Shown: in pieces, positions 1-8,599 of the stretch | Position numbering within the stretch: position 1 is the stretch's first letter | How the letters are laid out: each line of letters starts with the position of its first letter | Assembly (NCBI RefSeq): GCF_014323565.1 | Contig: NZ_CP058669.1 | Coordinates: forward strand, 2,626,928 to 2,690,927 | Source of the DNA: Hyphobacterium sp. CCMP332 | Lineage (GTDB): Bacteria; Pseudomonadota; Alphaproteobacteria; Caulobacterales; Maricaulaceae | Direction of reading: 5' to 3' | DNA: 64,000 bases | Notes under the pieces: model-generated | The model's database searches: none | Told to the model about the DNA's origin: nothing | What the model saw: the letters and a program-made list of their open reading frames with translations, nothing else | Program-made: the position numbers and the translations under genes

Positions 1-725
1 CGGCGGGCGGTCACGCCATATCGCACCCAGTGTTCCTCGCGGGCAATCTCGCGGGAAAGCTTGTGTTGTTCCGCGGCTTCTTTCTCGAGCAGGTCGTCGC
101 GCCAGTCCTCGAAGGCAGCAAACCCCTTGTTCAATTCCTGTGTTGCGCCCCGGTCCAGCCAGACGGTCTTGCGCGACAGATTGGACAGGAAACGCCGGTC
201 GTGACTGATCAGGACGAAGGCGGAGTTGCCGGACTTCAGCTCGCCTTCCAGCCATTCAATTGCTGGCAGATCGAGATGGTTGGTCGGTTCGTCGAGAAGC
301 AAGAGGTCCGGGGCCGGGGCCAGGGCGCGGGCGAGGGCGGCCCGGCGACGCTCGCCGCCCGAGAGGGTAGCCGTGGTTTCGTCGCCGGTCAGACCCAGCG
401 AGTTAAGATAGTAAAGCGCCCGGTGTTCATCATCGCCTGGTGTCAGCCCGGCCCGGACATAATCCAGCACGGTCGGCCAGCTGCTCAGGTCCGGATCCTG
501 TTCCAGATAACGTACGGTCGCGCCCGGATGCAGGAAGCGGTCTCCGCTATCGGCCTCGACCAGACCGGCTGCGATTTTCAGGAAGGTTGATTTGCCCGAA
601 CCATTGCGCCCGACCAGACAGATGCGGTCGCCCTCTGCCACAGTCAGATTGGCCTCGCGCAGAAGCGGCGTGACCCCGAAGGTCAGCGAGGTATTTTGCA
701 GGGTCAGGAGTGGCGGATTGGCCAT
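1..725 (-). CDS. uup: ABC-F family ATPase, Uup-like (N-terminal part; runs off the window start)
   Basis: The reading frame opens with ATG at 725 on the minus strand and leaves the window after about 241 codons, so only the first ATPase domain is seen. Walker A GRNGSGKST lies at residues 39-47, an LSGGERRR signature follows, then the Walker B run ending LLLLDEPTNHLD and an H-loop ISHDRRF. Past this domain the frame enters the inter-domain linker, where EEHWVRYGVTARR resembles the linker of E. coli Uup. ABC-F proteins have two ATPase domains and no membrane segments and act on ribosomes or nucleic acid structures; Uup is linked to tolerance of precise transposon excision and to ribosome function. 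The gene ends 6 bp before the fpr stop, on the same strand as fpr, so fpr is upstream and the two may be cotranscribed. The assignment to Uup rather than another ABC-F subgroup rests on the linker motif. Confidence 0.85.
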   Translation of the reverse strand, partial: MANPPLLTLQNTSLTFGVTPLLREANLTVAEGDRICLVGRNGSGKSTFLKIAAGLVEADSGDRFLHPGATVRYLEQDPDLSSWPTVLDYVRAGLTPGDDEHRALYYLNSLGLTGDETTATLSGGERRRAALARALAPAPDLLLLDEPTNHLDLPAIEWLEGELKSGNSAFVLISHDRRFLSNLSRKTVWLDRGATQELNKGFAAFEDWRDDLLEKEAAEQHKLSREIAREEHWVRYGVTAR

Positions 726-731
726 GCCGGG

Positions 732-1550
732 CTAGACGCCTTCTCCAGCGAAGGCTTTCTCGATCACGAACTGCGCCGGCGCCGCGTTCGAGCCCTCGGT
801 AAATCCCTTGTCCAGCATGATCTGCTTGAGGTCGCGCAGCATGGCGTCGGAGCCACAAATCATCACCCGGTCAGTGGCGGGATCCAGGGCGGGGCGTCCG
901 ATGACAGAGGCCAGCTCGCCATTATGGATGAGATCGGTAATGCGGCCGCGCTGATCCTGTGTTTCATCCCGCGTGGTCGAGGTGAAGTGGATCAGGCGGT
1001 CCCCCACCAGTTCGCCCACCAGAGGATCCTTGCGGATATCCTCGACCAGCTGCTTGCCGTATTCCAGCTCGGCACCCGTCCGGCAGGTATGGGTCAGGAT
1101 GACTTCCTTGAATTTCTCATAGGTTTCCGGCTCGCGGATGATGCTGGCAAAAGGTGCAATGCCGGTTCCGGTCGAGAACAGATAGAGATGATCACCTGGT
1201 ACCAGCGCATCATGAACCAGCGTGCCGGTCGGTTTCTTGCCCAGAAGGACGCCATCGCCGACCTCGATATGCTGGAGTTCGGTCGTCAGCTTTCCGCCCG
1301 GCGCCTTGATGGAATAGAATTCCAGCTCTTCATCCCAGGTCGGGCTGCAGATGGAATAGGCGCGCAGGACCGGCTTTCCGTCAATCATCAGGCCGATCAT
1401 GATGAATTCGCCGGCCCGGAAGCGGAAGGCGGCCGGGCGCGTGATCCGGAAGGAAAACAGCGTATCTGTCCAGTGTTTGACGGCCGTCACCCGCTCGACC
1501 GTGCAGGTCTTCGGCGGCGTATAATCATCGGTCAGGATATTGTCGAACAT
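732..1550 (-). CDS. fpr: Ferredoxin--NADP(+) reductase
   Basis: A 272-residue FAD enzyme that transfers electrons between NADPH and ferredoxin or flavodoxin in the cytoplasm. The FAD-binding segment RAYSICSP is at residues 63-70 and the NADP-binding GTGIAPF at 128-134; the C-terminus ends in the FVIEKAFAGEGV type of tail found in bacterial Fpr proteins of this length. The Rhodobacter-type Fpr is also about 272 residues, so the protein looks full length. Bacterial Fpr commonly supports iron-sulfur repair and redox stress defence. No strong Shine-Dalgarno sequence precedes the ATG. It is divergent from imuA with 146 bp between the two starts and is followed 6 bp later by the uup-like gene on the same strand. 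Confidence 0.93.
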   Translation of the reverse strand: MFDNILTDDYTPPKTCTVERVTAVKHWTDTLFSFRITRPAAFRFRAGEFIMIGLMIDGKPVLRAYSICSPTWDEELEFYSIKAPGGKLTTELQHIEVGDGVLLGKKPTGTLVHDALVPGDHLYLFSTGTGIAPFASIIREPETYEKFKEVILTHTCRTGAELEYGKQLVEDIRKDPLVGELVGDRLIHFTSTTRDETQDQRGRITDLIHNGELASVIGRPALDPATDRVMICGSDAMLRDLKQIMLDKGFTEGSNAAPAQFVIEKAFAGEGV

Positions 1551-1679
1551 GGCGGCGATCCGGCGGCTCGGTTGAACGTGCCGGTCTCTTAGCCCGCCTT
1601 GCCGCCAATTGCACGGGGACGCGCTGTCACAGCTTCAGACCCGCCGACTCACGACTCTCATTGACTCTTCTTTGTTATG

Positions 1680-1694
1680 GAACAAAACTAGAAC
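1680..1694 (+). promoter_or_regulatory. LexA (SOS) box GAAC-N7-GAAC in front of imuA
   Basis: Two GAAC repeats at 1680-1683 and 1691-1694 are separated by exactly seven bases. This is the complement of the alphaproteobacterial LexA operator GTTC-N7-GTTC. A TTGACT -35-like element lies at 1661-1666 and a weak AAACTA -10-like hexamer at 1685-1690, inside the box, so LexA bound here would block RNA polymerase directly. The box ends two bases before the best imuA ATG. The operator identity is strong because it sits in front of the canonical SOS mutasome cassette; the promoter hexamers are less certain. Confidence 0.88.
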
Positions 1695-1696
1695 AA

Positions 1697-2434
1697 ATGA
1701 TCAGAAAGAGAGGTCTTCAAAGCCTCGTGCGGCCCGCATCCGGGCTGCGCGATGAGGCCGCATCTCCCGCCTTCCCCTTCGGGCTGGCGCGCGTGGGCGT
1801 GCATGAAATCGCTGAAACCGCCTATGGCGATGCGGGCGCGGCGGCGGGATTTGCGCTTTCGGCGCTGAAAACCGCCCGGCCCGGTATCTGGCTGTGGATC
1901 CGCGAGCGCGCCCTGATCATGGATCAGGGGCGGGTTACCGGGCTGGGCGCGGCGGCCTTCGGCCTCGACCCGTCGCGCTTTGTGTTTGTCGACGCCGCGT
2001 CATCTATGGAGGCCCTGATGGCGACCGAGGAAGGCATAAGGTCCGGTGCGGTGTCCACCGTCATCACCGAAGCCAGAAGCGCCAGTTTTACCGCAACACG
2101 GCGCCTGATCCTTGCCAGCGAGTCCAGCGGCACTCCGGCGCTTCTGCTCTTGCCACACAATCGTCAGGGTGCGACCGCTGCCCATGCCCGCTGGCGGATA
2201 TCGCCCGCGCCGTCTGCGCCCAACCTGTTCGACGCCCGCGCGCCCGGCTCCCCCCGCTGGATCGCCCGGCTGGAACGCTGCCGCACCGCCCCCGGACAGG
2301 CGGGCCGCCAATTTGATCTGGAGTTTGATGATGAGACGCTATGCCTGCGTCTGGTTTCCGGACTGGTCGATGGACCGGCTGCGGCGCGCCCGGCGCGGCC
2401 AGCCGATATCCTGCCATTCCGAAAAGCCGGATGA
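1697..2434 (+). CDS. imuA: ImuA, RecA-like accessory protein of the SOS mutasome
   Basis: A 245-residue protein if started at ATG 1697. It is the first gene of the imuA-imuB-dnaE2 cassette, which performs error-prone translesion synthesis after DNA damage. ImuA proteins are RecA-like folds lacking full recombinase activity and support ImuB and DnaE2. The sequence shows the family features: HEIAETAYGDAGAAAGFAL early on, IWLWIRERALIMDQGR, and the C-terminal ILPFRKAG. A TTG at 1661 would add 12 residues but overlaps the promoter and LexA box, so 1697 is preferred. No Shine-Dalgarno precedes 1697, consistent with a leaderless transcript; a GTG at 1727 behind AAGAGAGG is a fallback. The last 107 bp also encode the start of imuB. 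Confidence 0.9.
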   Translation: MIRKRGLQSLVRPASGLRDEAASPAFPFGLARVGVHEIAETAYGDAGAAAGFALSALKTARPGIWLWIRERALIMDQGRVTGLGAAAFGLDPSRFVFVDAASSMEALMATEEGIRSGAVSTVITEARSASFTATRRLILASESSGTPALLLLPHNRQGATAAHARWRISPAPSAPNLFDARAPGSPRWIARLERCRTAPGQAGRQFDLEFDDETLCLRLVSGLVDGPAAARPARPADILPFRKAG

Positions 2435-3908
2435 GCTCCCTTTCATTCTGACCGAGCAGGGCGTGACGGGTCTGCGCGTGGCGGCGGCGAATGCGTCCGC
2501 CACCCGCCTGGGTATTGGTCCGGGCCTGCGGTTCGCCGATGCCAGATCCCGCGCTCCGGATGTGCAGGCCGAACCGGTTGATCGCGGGGCCGATGCCGCA
2601 GCGCTGGAAGCGCTGGGCCTGTGGGCGACACGCTGGACGCCCCTGTCGGCGGTAGACGGGATCGACGCCCTGCGGCTGGACATTACCGGCTGCGCCCGTT
2701 TTTTCGGCGGCGAGGGCGCGCTCCTCAACGACATTGGGGAACGCATGGCCGAGGGCGGCCTGTCCTGCCGGATTGGGGCCGGGCCGACACCGGGGGCCGC
2801 CTGGGCACTCGCGCGCCATGGCGCGAGCCGGGTCAATGTCTGCCGCAGTGATCACCCGGTTGAGGAGGCCTTGAAGGACCTGCCGGTGACGGGTCTGCGC
2901 CTGACCGAAAATGCCGAGCGCCTCCTGCGCCGTTTCGGGCTGACCCGGATCGGCCAGCTTTATCCCGTTGACCGTACGGCTCTGGCGCGCCGTTTTGCTT
3001 CGAAAGAGGCGGCCAATGCGGTCCGCTTCCGGCTTGATCAGGCGCTGGGGCTTTATGCCGAACCTCTGGTGCCCTTGCGTCCACCGCCGGATTATGCGGC
3101 GCGGCGCTCTTTCGTCGAACCGTTGATTTCCGGGGAAGGGATTACCGCTGCACTGGAAGGCCTCGCTGAAACCCTGTGTGACCACCTTGAACAGGATGGG
3201 TGTGGCGCGCGCGATTTCACCCTGACGGCGTTCCGTTCGAACGGCTCGGCCAGTTTTGTCTCCCTGTCGACTGCCCGGCCGGTGCGTGATGCCGCCCACA
3301 TCCTCCGCCTCTTCCGGGACCGGATTGAAAGGATTGATCCCGGTTTCGGGATTGACCTTCTGGCGCTGACCGCCGCCCGGCCCGACACGCTGGAAACCGA
3401 GGCCCGGCCCCTTTCGGCGGATCTGGCACCCGGCCCGGTCGACCGTGTGGCGCTCGCTGCTCTGGCGGATCGGCTGACAGCGCGGCTGGGGGAGGGAAGT
3501 GTCCGCATGCCGCGGGCCATTGCCAGCCATGATCCGGCCCGTGCCGAAGCGCTCGCCGTGTTCGAAGGGCAGGAAGAAGACTGGGATGACGCCGTCCTCG
3601 CTCCGCGCAGCGATCGCCCGGCCCGCCTTCTGGAGCGACCCGAAGCGGTCGATGTGCTGGCGGAAGTGCCCGATGGTCCGCCCGTCCGTTTCATCTGGCG
3701 GCGCGTGCCAAGGCGGGTGAAGCGCGCCGATGGCCCGGAACGCATTGCCCCGGAATGGTGGCGTACTTTCAATGCCGAGGCCCGGGCGCGGGATTATTAC
3801 CGCATAGAGGATGAGGAGGGCCGCCGCTACTGGGTCTTCCGCGAAGGCCTGTATCAGGATGGCCGGGGCGGTCCGCCACGCTGGTTTGTGCACGCGCTGT
3901 TTGCATGA
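2328..3908 (+). CDS. imuB: ImuB, catalytically dead Y-family polymerase homologue
   Basis: The Y-family-like protein that links DnaE2 to the sliding clamp in the SOS mutasome. It begins MMRRYACVWFPDWSMDRL, the usual ImuB opening, and contains the ImuB region RPARLLERPEAVDVLAEVPDGPP followed by the conserved end RDYYRIEDEEGRRYWVFREG and a terminal WFVHALFA. Length is 526 residues from ATG 2328 (or one fewer from ATG 2331, which is better spaced from GGAG at 2320-2323). A frame open back to 2112 exists but is explained as overlap with imuA. ImuB lacks the acidic catalytic residues of active Y-family polymerases by family knowledge; I did not verify each position. I could not pick out a convincing beta-clamp motif by eye. 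The stop overlaps the dnaE2 start as ATGA. Confidence 0.93.
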   Translation: MMRRYACVWFPDWSMDRLRRARRGQPISCHSEKPDELPFILTEQGVTGLRVAAANASATRLGIGPGLRFADARSRAPDVQAEPVDRGADAAALEALGLWATRWTPLSAVDGIDALRLDITGCARFFGGEGALLNDIGERMAEGGLSCRIGAGPTPGAAWALARHGASRVNVCRSDHPVEEALKDLPVTGLRLTENAERLLRRFGLTRIGQLYPVDRTALARRFASKEAANAVRFRLDQALGLYAEPLVPLRPPPDYAARRSFVEPLISGEGITAALEGLAETLCDHLEQDGCGARDFTLTAFRSNGSASFVSLSTARPVRDAAHILRLFRDRIERIDPGFGIDLLALTAARPDTLETEARPLSADLAPGPVDRVALAALADRLTARLGEGSVRMPRAIASHDPARAEALAVFEGQEEDWDDAVLAPRSDRPARLLERPEAVDVLAEVPDGPPVRFIWRRVPRRVKRADGPERIAPEWWRTFNAEARARDYYRIEDEEGRRYWVFREGLYQDGRGGPPRWFVHALFA

Positions 3909-6900
3909 CGGACTATGCCGAGCTTCAGGTGACGACCAATTTTTCCTTTCTGCGCGGGGCCTCCCATGCGGAAGAACTGGTCCTGCAGGCGCGCGCCTCG
4001 GGCCTGTCGGCCATCGGGATTTGTGACCGCAATACGCTGGCCGGTGTCGTGCGCGCCCATCTGGCGGCAAAGGAGCACGGCCTCAAACTGCTGGTGGGAT
4101 GCCGGCTCGATCTCGTCTGCGGACTTAGCCTCATCTGCTATCCCACAGACCGGGCCGCCTATGGCCGTCTCTCCACCCTCCTCTCCCATGGCAAGATGGG
4201 GACAACAAAAAAGGGCGAGTGCCATATCACGCTGGAAGATGTAGCGGCGCACGCTGAAGGACAAATTCTCATCGCCGTGCCGCCACGGCGCGTGGATGAG
4301 GCATTTGAAGCCCGGCTGAGCGGGCTTTCAAGGCTCTGGCCCGGGCGCTGTTATCTGGCGGTGAGTTTCCGGCATGGCGGCCGCAACCGGGAACAGATTG
4401 CCCGGCTGATGGCGCTGGGCGAGCGCACCGCCACGCCCGGTGTGGCGACCAATGACGTCCTCTATCACATCCCCCACCGGCGGCCCTTGCAGGACGTGCT
4501 GACCTGTATCCGCGAAGGCGTGACCATCGAGACCGCCGGTTTCCGGCTGGAGGCCAATGCCGAGCGCTATATCAAACACCCGGCGGAAATGGCGCGGCTT
4601 TTTGCCGGCCATGAGGCCGCGCTTTATCGCACCATGGAAATCACCAACCGCTGCCGGTTTTCGCTGGACGAGCTGGCCTATCATTATCCCGATGAGCCGG
4701 TCCCGCCGGGTACGACAGCGCAAAGACATCTGGAGCATCTGACGCGTGAAGGGGCGAAGGAACGCTATCCCGGGGGCGTGCCGCAGCGCGTGCAATCCGC
4801 CATAGACAAGGAGCTCGCCCTGATCGAGGCGCTCGATTACGCGACCTATTTCCTGACCGTGAATGATATTGTGGCCTGGGCGCGGGCCCAGGACATTCTG
4901 TGTCAGGGCCGGGGGTCGGCGGCCAATTCCGCGGTCTGTTTCTGCCTCGGCATTACCAGTGTCGATCCGGATAAATCCAGCCTCCTGTTTGAACGCTTCA
5001 TGTCGAAGGAGCGCCGCGAGCCGCCCGATATCGACGTTGATTTCGAGCATGAGCGCCGGGAAGAAGTGATCCAGTATGTCTATCGCCGCTATGGCCGCCA
5101 CCGGGCCGCCCTGACCGCCACCGTCATCTCCTACCGCCCGCGTTCGGCGGTGCGTGAAGTCACCAAGGCGCTGGGTCTGTCGGAAGATGTCGGCGCGGCG
5201 ATGGCGGGTACGGTCTGGGGCAGTTGGGGCCGGGAGGTCTCTGACAAGCGCATTGCCGAAGCCGGTCTGGATCCGGCCAACCCGATGATCCGCCGGGCGA
5301 TCCGGTTGACCACCGAGCTGATCGGTTTTCCGCGTCACCTTTCCCAGCATGTGGGTGGTTTCGTTCTGACCCAGGGGCCGCTGATCGAGACCGTTCCCAT
5401 CGGCAATGCGGCGATGGATGACCGCACTTTCATCGAATGGGACAAGGACGATATCGACGCGCTCGGCATCATGAAGGTGGATGTGCTGGCGCTGGGCATG
5501 CTGACCTGTATCCGCAAGGGCTTTGACCTGATCGCCCTGCATGGCGGGCCGCACTATGATCTGGCCAGCGTGCCGCCGGAGGACGTTGAGACCTATGACA
5601 TGCTGTGTGCGGCGGATTCCGTCGGCGTCTTCCAGGTCGAGAGCCGGGCGCAGATGCACATGCTGCCGCGTCTCAAGCCGCGCAAATTCTATGATCTGGT
5701 GATCGAGGTGGCGATTGTCCGTCCGGGTCCCATTCAGGGCGATATGGTGCATCCCTATCTGCGCCGCCGCAATGGTCTGGAGCCGACGGTCTTTCCTTCG
5801 CCCTCACCCGATCACGGCCCGGCCGACGAGCTGGAACAGATACTGGGCCGCACAAAGGGCGTCCCCCTGTTCCAGGAACAGGCCATGCAGATCGCCATTG
5901 ATGCCGCGAAATTCACGCCCGACGAGGCCAATGGTCTGCGCCGCGCCATGGCCACCTTCCGCAAGGTCGGCACAATCCAGCATTACGAGGAAAAGATGGT
6001 GAATGGCATGGTCGAGCGCGGCTATGACGCGGACTTTGCCAAGCGCTGTTTTGATCAGGTGAAGGGGTTTGGCGAATATGGCTTCCCGGAAAGCCATGCC
6101 GCCAGCTTTGCCCTGCTGGTCTATGTCTCGTCCTGGATGAAATGCCACCGGCCGGACGCTTTTGCCGCCGCCATCCTCAATTCCCAGCCCATGGGATTTT
6201 ACGCGCCCGCCCAACTGGTGCGGGATGCCCGCGACCATGATGTCGAAGTGCGCGATGTGGACATCAATCATTCCGATTGGGATTGCACGCTGGAACCGGC
6301 CCGGCAGGGTCCCTGGCCATGTGCGGTCCGGCTGGGCATGCGCCTCGTTGACGGGCTCGGCCGGGACGAGGCCGAACGCCTGATGCAGGCGCGGGGCGCC
6401 GGTTATGAGGACCCCGCCGCGATCCGGCGCCGGGCGGGTTTGCGCCGCGCCCCTCTGGAGGCGCTTGCCGCTGCGGATGCGTTCCGCTCGGCAGGCCTCG
6501 ACCGGCGGCAGGCGCTGTGGTCGGTCCGGGGGGAGAGCAGGGATATGGCCTTGCCGCTCTTTGCCGTGGCCGATGCAAGAGAACAGGGCGCGGATGCCGA
6601 AGTGCAGCTGCCGGAGATGCCACGCTCGGAGCATGTTCTGCAGGATTATCAGACCATCCGCCTGTCCCTGAAGGATCACCCGATGCGGTTTTTGCGGCAG
6701 GCCTATGGACAGATGGGGATCAGGACCACTCAGGAAATCAATCATCTGCGCAATGGCAGCCGGGCCAGCCTGGCCGGTGTGGTGCTGGTGCGACAGCGCC
6801 CCGGATCGGCCAAGGGCGTCTGCTTCATCACCGTGGAGGATGAGACCGGTGTTGCCAACCTCGTCGTCTGGCCGCGCGTGATGGAGACTTATCGCCCGGT

Positions 6901-7153
6901 CGTCATGGGCGCGCGTCTGCTGCTGGTGAAGGGGCGGGTGCAATCAGCCGAAGGCGTCACCCACCTCGTCGCCGAGGAACTCATCGACCGTACCGCCGAC
7001 CTGACCCTGCTATCGGAAGATGCCAGCCGTGCCCTCGATAATGCGCTCGCCCATGCCGATGAAGTGCGCCGGCCGGTCGATGATCACCGCGTGCCAGCAG
7101 CGCGCCATCCGCGGCAGGTCCGCATCATCCCGAAGAGCCGGGATTTTCACTAG
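3905..7153 (+). CDS. dnaE2: DnaE2, error-prone DNA polymerase III alpha subunit
   Basis: A 1082-residue C-family polymerase, the expected DnaE2 size. The N-terminal PHP domain opens AELQVTTNFSFLRGASHAEEL; the polymerase core has GRGSAANSAVCF near 336-347 and the catalytic PDIDVDF at 374-380, with two metal-binding aspartates. An OB-fold follows late in the protein (LAGVVLVRQRPGSAKGVCFI), and the end HPRQVRIIPKSRDFH is diagnostic of DnaE2. It performs mutagenic translesion synthesis with ImuA and ImuB when SOS is induced. It is coupled to imuB by an ATGA overlap and so shares the LexA-controlled promoter. Its stop interlocks with that of the convergent DUF418 gene on a CTAG tetramer. Confidence 0.97.
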   Translation: MTDYAELQVTTNFSFLRGASHAEELVLQARASGLSAIGICDRNTLAGVVRAHLAAKEHGLKLLVGCRLDLVCGLSLICYPTDRAAYGRLSTLLSHGKMGTTKKGECHITLEDVAAHAEGQILIAVPPRRVDEAFEARLSGLSRLWPGRCYLAVSFRHGGRNREQIARLMALGERTATPGVATNDVLYHIPHRRPLQDVLTCIREGVTIETAGFRLEANAERYIKHPAEMARLFAGHEAALYRTMEITNRCRFSLDELAYHYPDEPVPPGTTAQRHLEHLTREGAKERYPGGVPQRVQSAIDKELALIEALDYATYFLTVNDIVAWARAQDILCQGRGSAANSAVCFCLGITSVDPDKSSLLFERFMSKERREPPDIDVDFEHERREEVIQYVYRRYGRHRAALTATVISYRPRSAVREVTKALGLSEDVGAAMAGTVWGSWGREVSDKRIAEAGLDPANPMIRRAIRLTTELIGFPRHLSQHVGGFVLTQGPLIETVPIGNAAMDDRTFIEWDKDDIDALGIMKVDVLALGMLTCIRKGFDLIALHGGPHYDLASVPPEDVETYDMLCAADSVGVFQVESRAQMHMLPRLKPRKFYDLVIEVAIVRPGPIQGDMVHPYLRRRNGLEPTVFPSPSPDHGPADELEQILGRTKGVPLFQEQAMQIAIDAAKFTPDEANGLRRAMATFRKVGTIQHYEEKMVNGMVERGYDADFAKRCFDQVKGFGEYGFPESHAASFALLVYVSSWMKCHRPDAFAAAILNSQPMGFYAPAQLVRDARDHDVEVRDVDINHSDWDCTLEPARQGPWPCAVRLGMRLVDGLGRDEAERLMQARGAGYEDPAAIRRRAGLRRAPLEALAAADAFRSAGLDRRQALWSVRGESRDMALPLFAVADAREQGADAEVQLPEMPRSEHVLQDYQTIRLSLKDHPMRFLRQAYGQMGIRTTQEINHLRNGSRASLAGVVLVRQRPGSAKGVCFITVEDETGVANLVVWPRVMETYRPVVMGARLLLVKGRVQSAEGVTHLVAEELIDRTADLTLLSEDASRALDNALAHADEVRRPVDDHRVPAARHPRQVRIIPKSRDFH

Positions 7154-8379
7154 GTCCGCCGCATCGTGGGCAAAGTTCCATAGGTCAGGGCGCGCCAGAC
7201 CCATTCCAGCGGGCCGAAATGGAACGCCTTGAGCCAGAAGTGGCTGAAAATGATCTGGAAGGTAAAACCGGCAACCGCGATCGCCATGGCGGATGTCGCC
7301 GTGGCCTGGCTCATCAGATCCAGACCCGGCCCGATGCCGAACAGGGTAAAGCCGATGATGAAGCTCTGCATCACGTAATTGGTCAGCGCCATGCGCCCGA
7401 CCGGTGCCAGTACCCCGAAAAGTCTTGCCCCCCATCCCGTGCGCAGGGCGAGCACAAGCCCCGAAACATAGCCGGCCGCGATCAGGGGCGTTGCGACCAT
7501 GTGCAGGAATTCACCGAAAAACGACCCCGCCACACTCTCGCCCGACAGGCCGATATCCGCGCCGAACTGGTTGAGCACTTCCAGCCCCAGGCCGAGGGGC
7601 AGGGCGATCAGCAGGACGTTCCGGAAGCCCGGCAGGAAATCATCGGCGCGGTGCAGCCATTGTTTTCGCCCGACCCACATACCCAGCAGGAAGCGGCCAA
7701 AAGTGTAAAACGCCAGACCGATGATCGGCCCCTTGAAATAATCGACCTGGTTTACGTGCCAGAAGTCCTGAACCAGCGCCCGGTAATCTCCGGCGGCAGA
7801 AAGCGCCTGACGTTCCAGAACCGCGGCGTCCGACCACAGCGCATCATATGCCCCGTTGTCATACAGGCCGGACAATTCAGCGATCATGCTGAATCCCAGC
7901 CGGCCAAAGACCGCCAGGATGATGCCCCCGAAAAGGATCATCCGGTCACTGGCCTTGCGCACCAGCAACAGGCCGAAGCCCAGAAAGGCGTAAAGGTGGA
8001 GAATGTCCCAGAACCAGATGAAGGTGATGTGGATGAGGCCGATCACCATCAGGATCACCAGACGCCGGGCATACAGACCGGAAAAGCCAGCACCCCGTTC
8101 ACCCAGGCGCGTCATCTGGACATAGAATCCCAGCCCGAAAAGGAAGGCGAAAAGTGTGTTGGCCTTGTCATCAACGAAAATCCGGACAGCGAGGTGTATC
8201 AGCCGGTCGAAGCTGCGGATCGGTGACGCCTCCAGCTGGGCCTCGGTGGTCACATAGCCCCAGACCACAATGCCGACGATATTGGCCAGAAGCACGCCAA
8301 ACAGCGCAAATCCCCGCAAGACGTCGAGATCGGTAATGCGTTCACCGGACGCAATCGGCGCGGCCTGCTGATCGGTCAT
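7150..8379 (-). CDS. DUF418 family polytopic membrane protein
   Basis: About 409 residues from ATG 8379, which follows GGGGGA with a five-base gap; an ATG at 8397 would add six residues (MGRGTN). The start RITDLDVLRGFALFGVLLANI is the hallmark of DUF418/YeiB-like proteins, and the C-terminus has the conserved RMALTNYVMQSF followed by a GPLEWVWRALTYG segment. Roughly ten hydrophobic helices are visible. The family is related to membrane acyltransferases, but the substrate is unknown. It stands alone, convergent with dnaE2, with both stop codons sharing CTAG at 7150-7153. It is divergent from the ABC ATPase gene across 220 bp, which includes an AGGGG-AATA-CCCCT inverted repeat at 8529-8542. Confidence 0.85.
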   Translation of the reverse strand: MTDQQAAPIASGERITDLDVLRGFALFGVLLANIVGIVVWGYVTTEAQLEASPIRSFDRLIHLAVRIFVDDKANTLFAFLFGLGFYVQMTRLGERGAGFSGLYARRLVILMVIGLIHITFIWFWDILHLYAFLGFGLLLVRKASDRMILFGGIILAVFGRLGFSMIAELSGLYDNGAYDALWSDAAVLERQALSAAGDYRALVQDFWHVNQVDYFKGPIIGLAFYTFGRFLLGMWVGRKQWLHRADDFLPGFRNVLLIALPLGLGLEVLNQFGADIGLSGESVAGSFFGEFLHMVATPLIAAGYVSGLVLALRTGWGARLFGVLAPVGRMALTNYVMQSFIIGFTLFGIGPGLDLMSQATATSAMAIAVAGFTFQIIFSHFWLKAFHFGPLEWVWRALTYGTLPTMRRT

Positions 8380-8599
8380 ATTTGTCCCCCGCCCCATTCA
8401 CCATCCCTGCCTAGACAATGAAAGTTGACGGATCACTCACGTCATCGCCCGGCCGGGCTTCGGGGGGACAGCGTCGCGAACCTTCCCCCTTTTCCGGAAA
8501 CATGGACTCCTGTTCATTGGCGCTCAACAGGGGAATACCCCTATGGTCGATTGAAACGGGACAGGCGAGGGAGGCGGCGCACGACGCTGCGAAAAAATC

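Noticed and set aside
2088..4070. Long minus-strand open frame (660 codons) across imuA/imuB/dnaE2
   Set aside because: It is a shadow of three well-identified plus-strand genes in GC-rich DNA; its translation is Arg/Pro/Gly-rich with no domain pattern.
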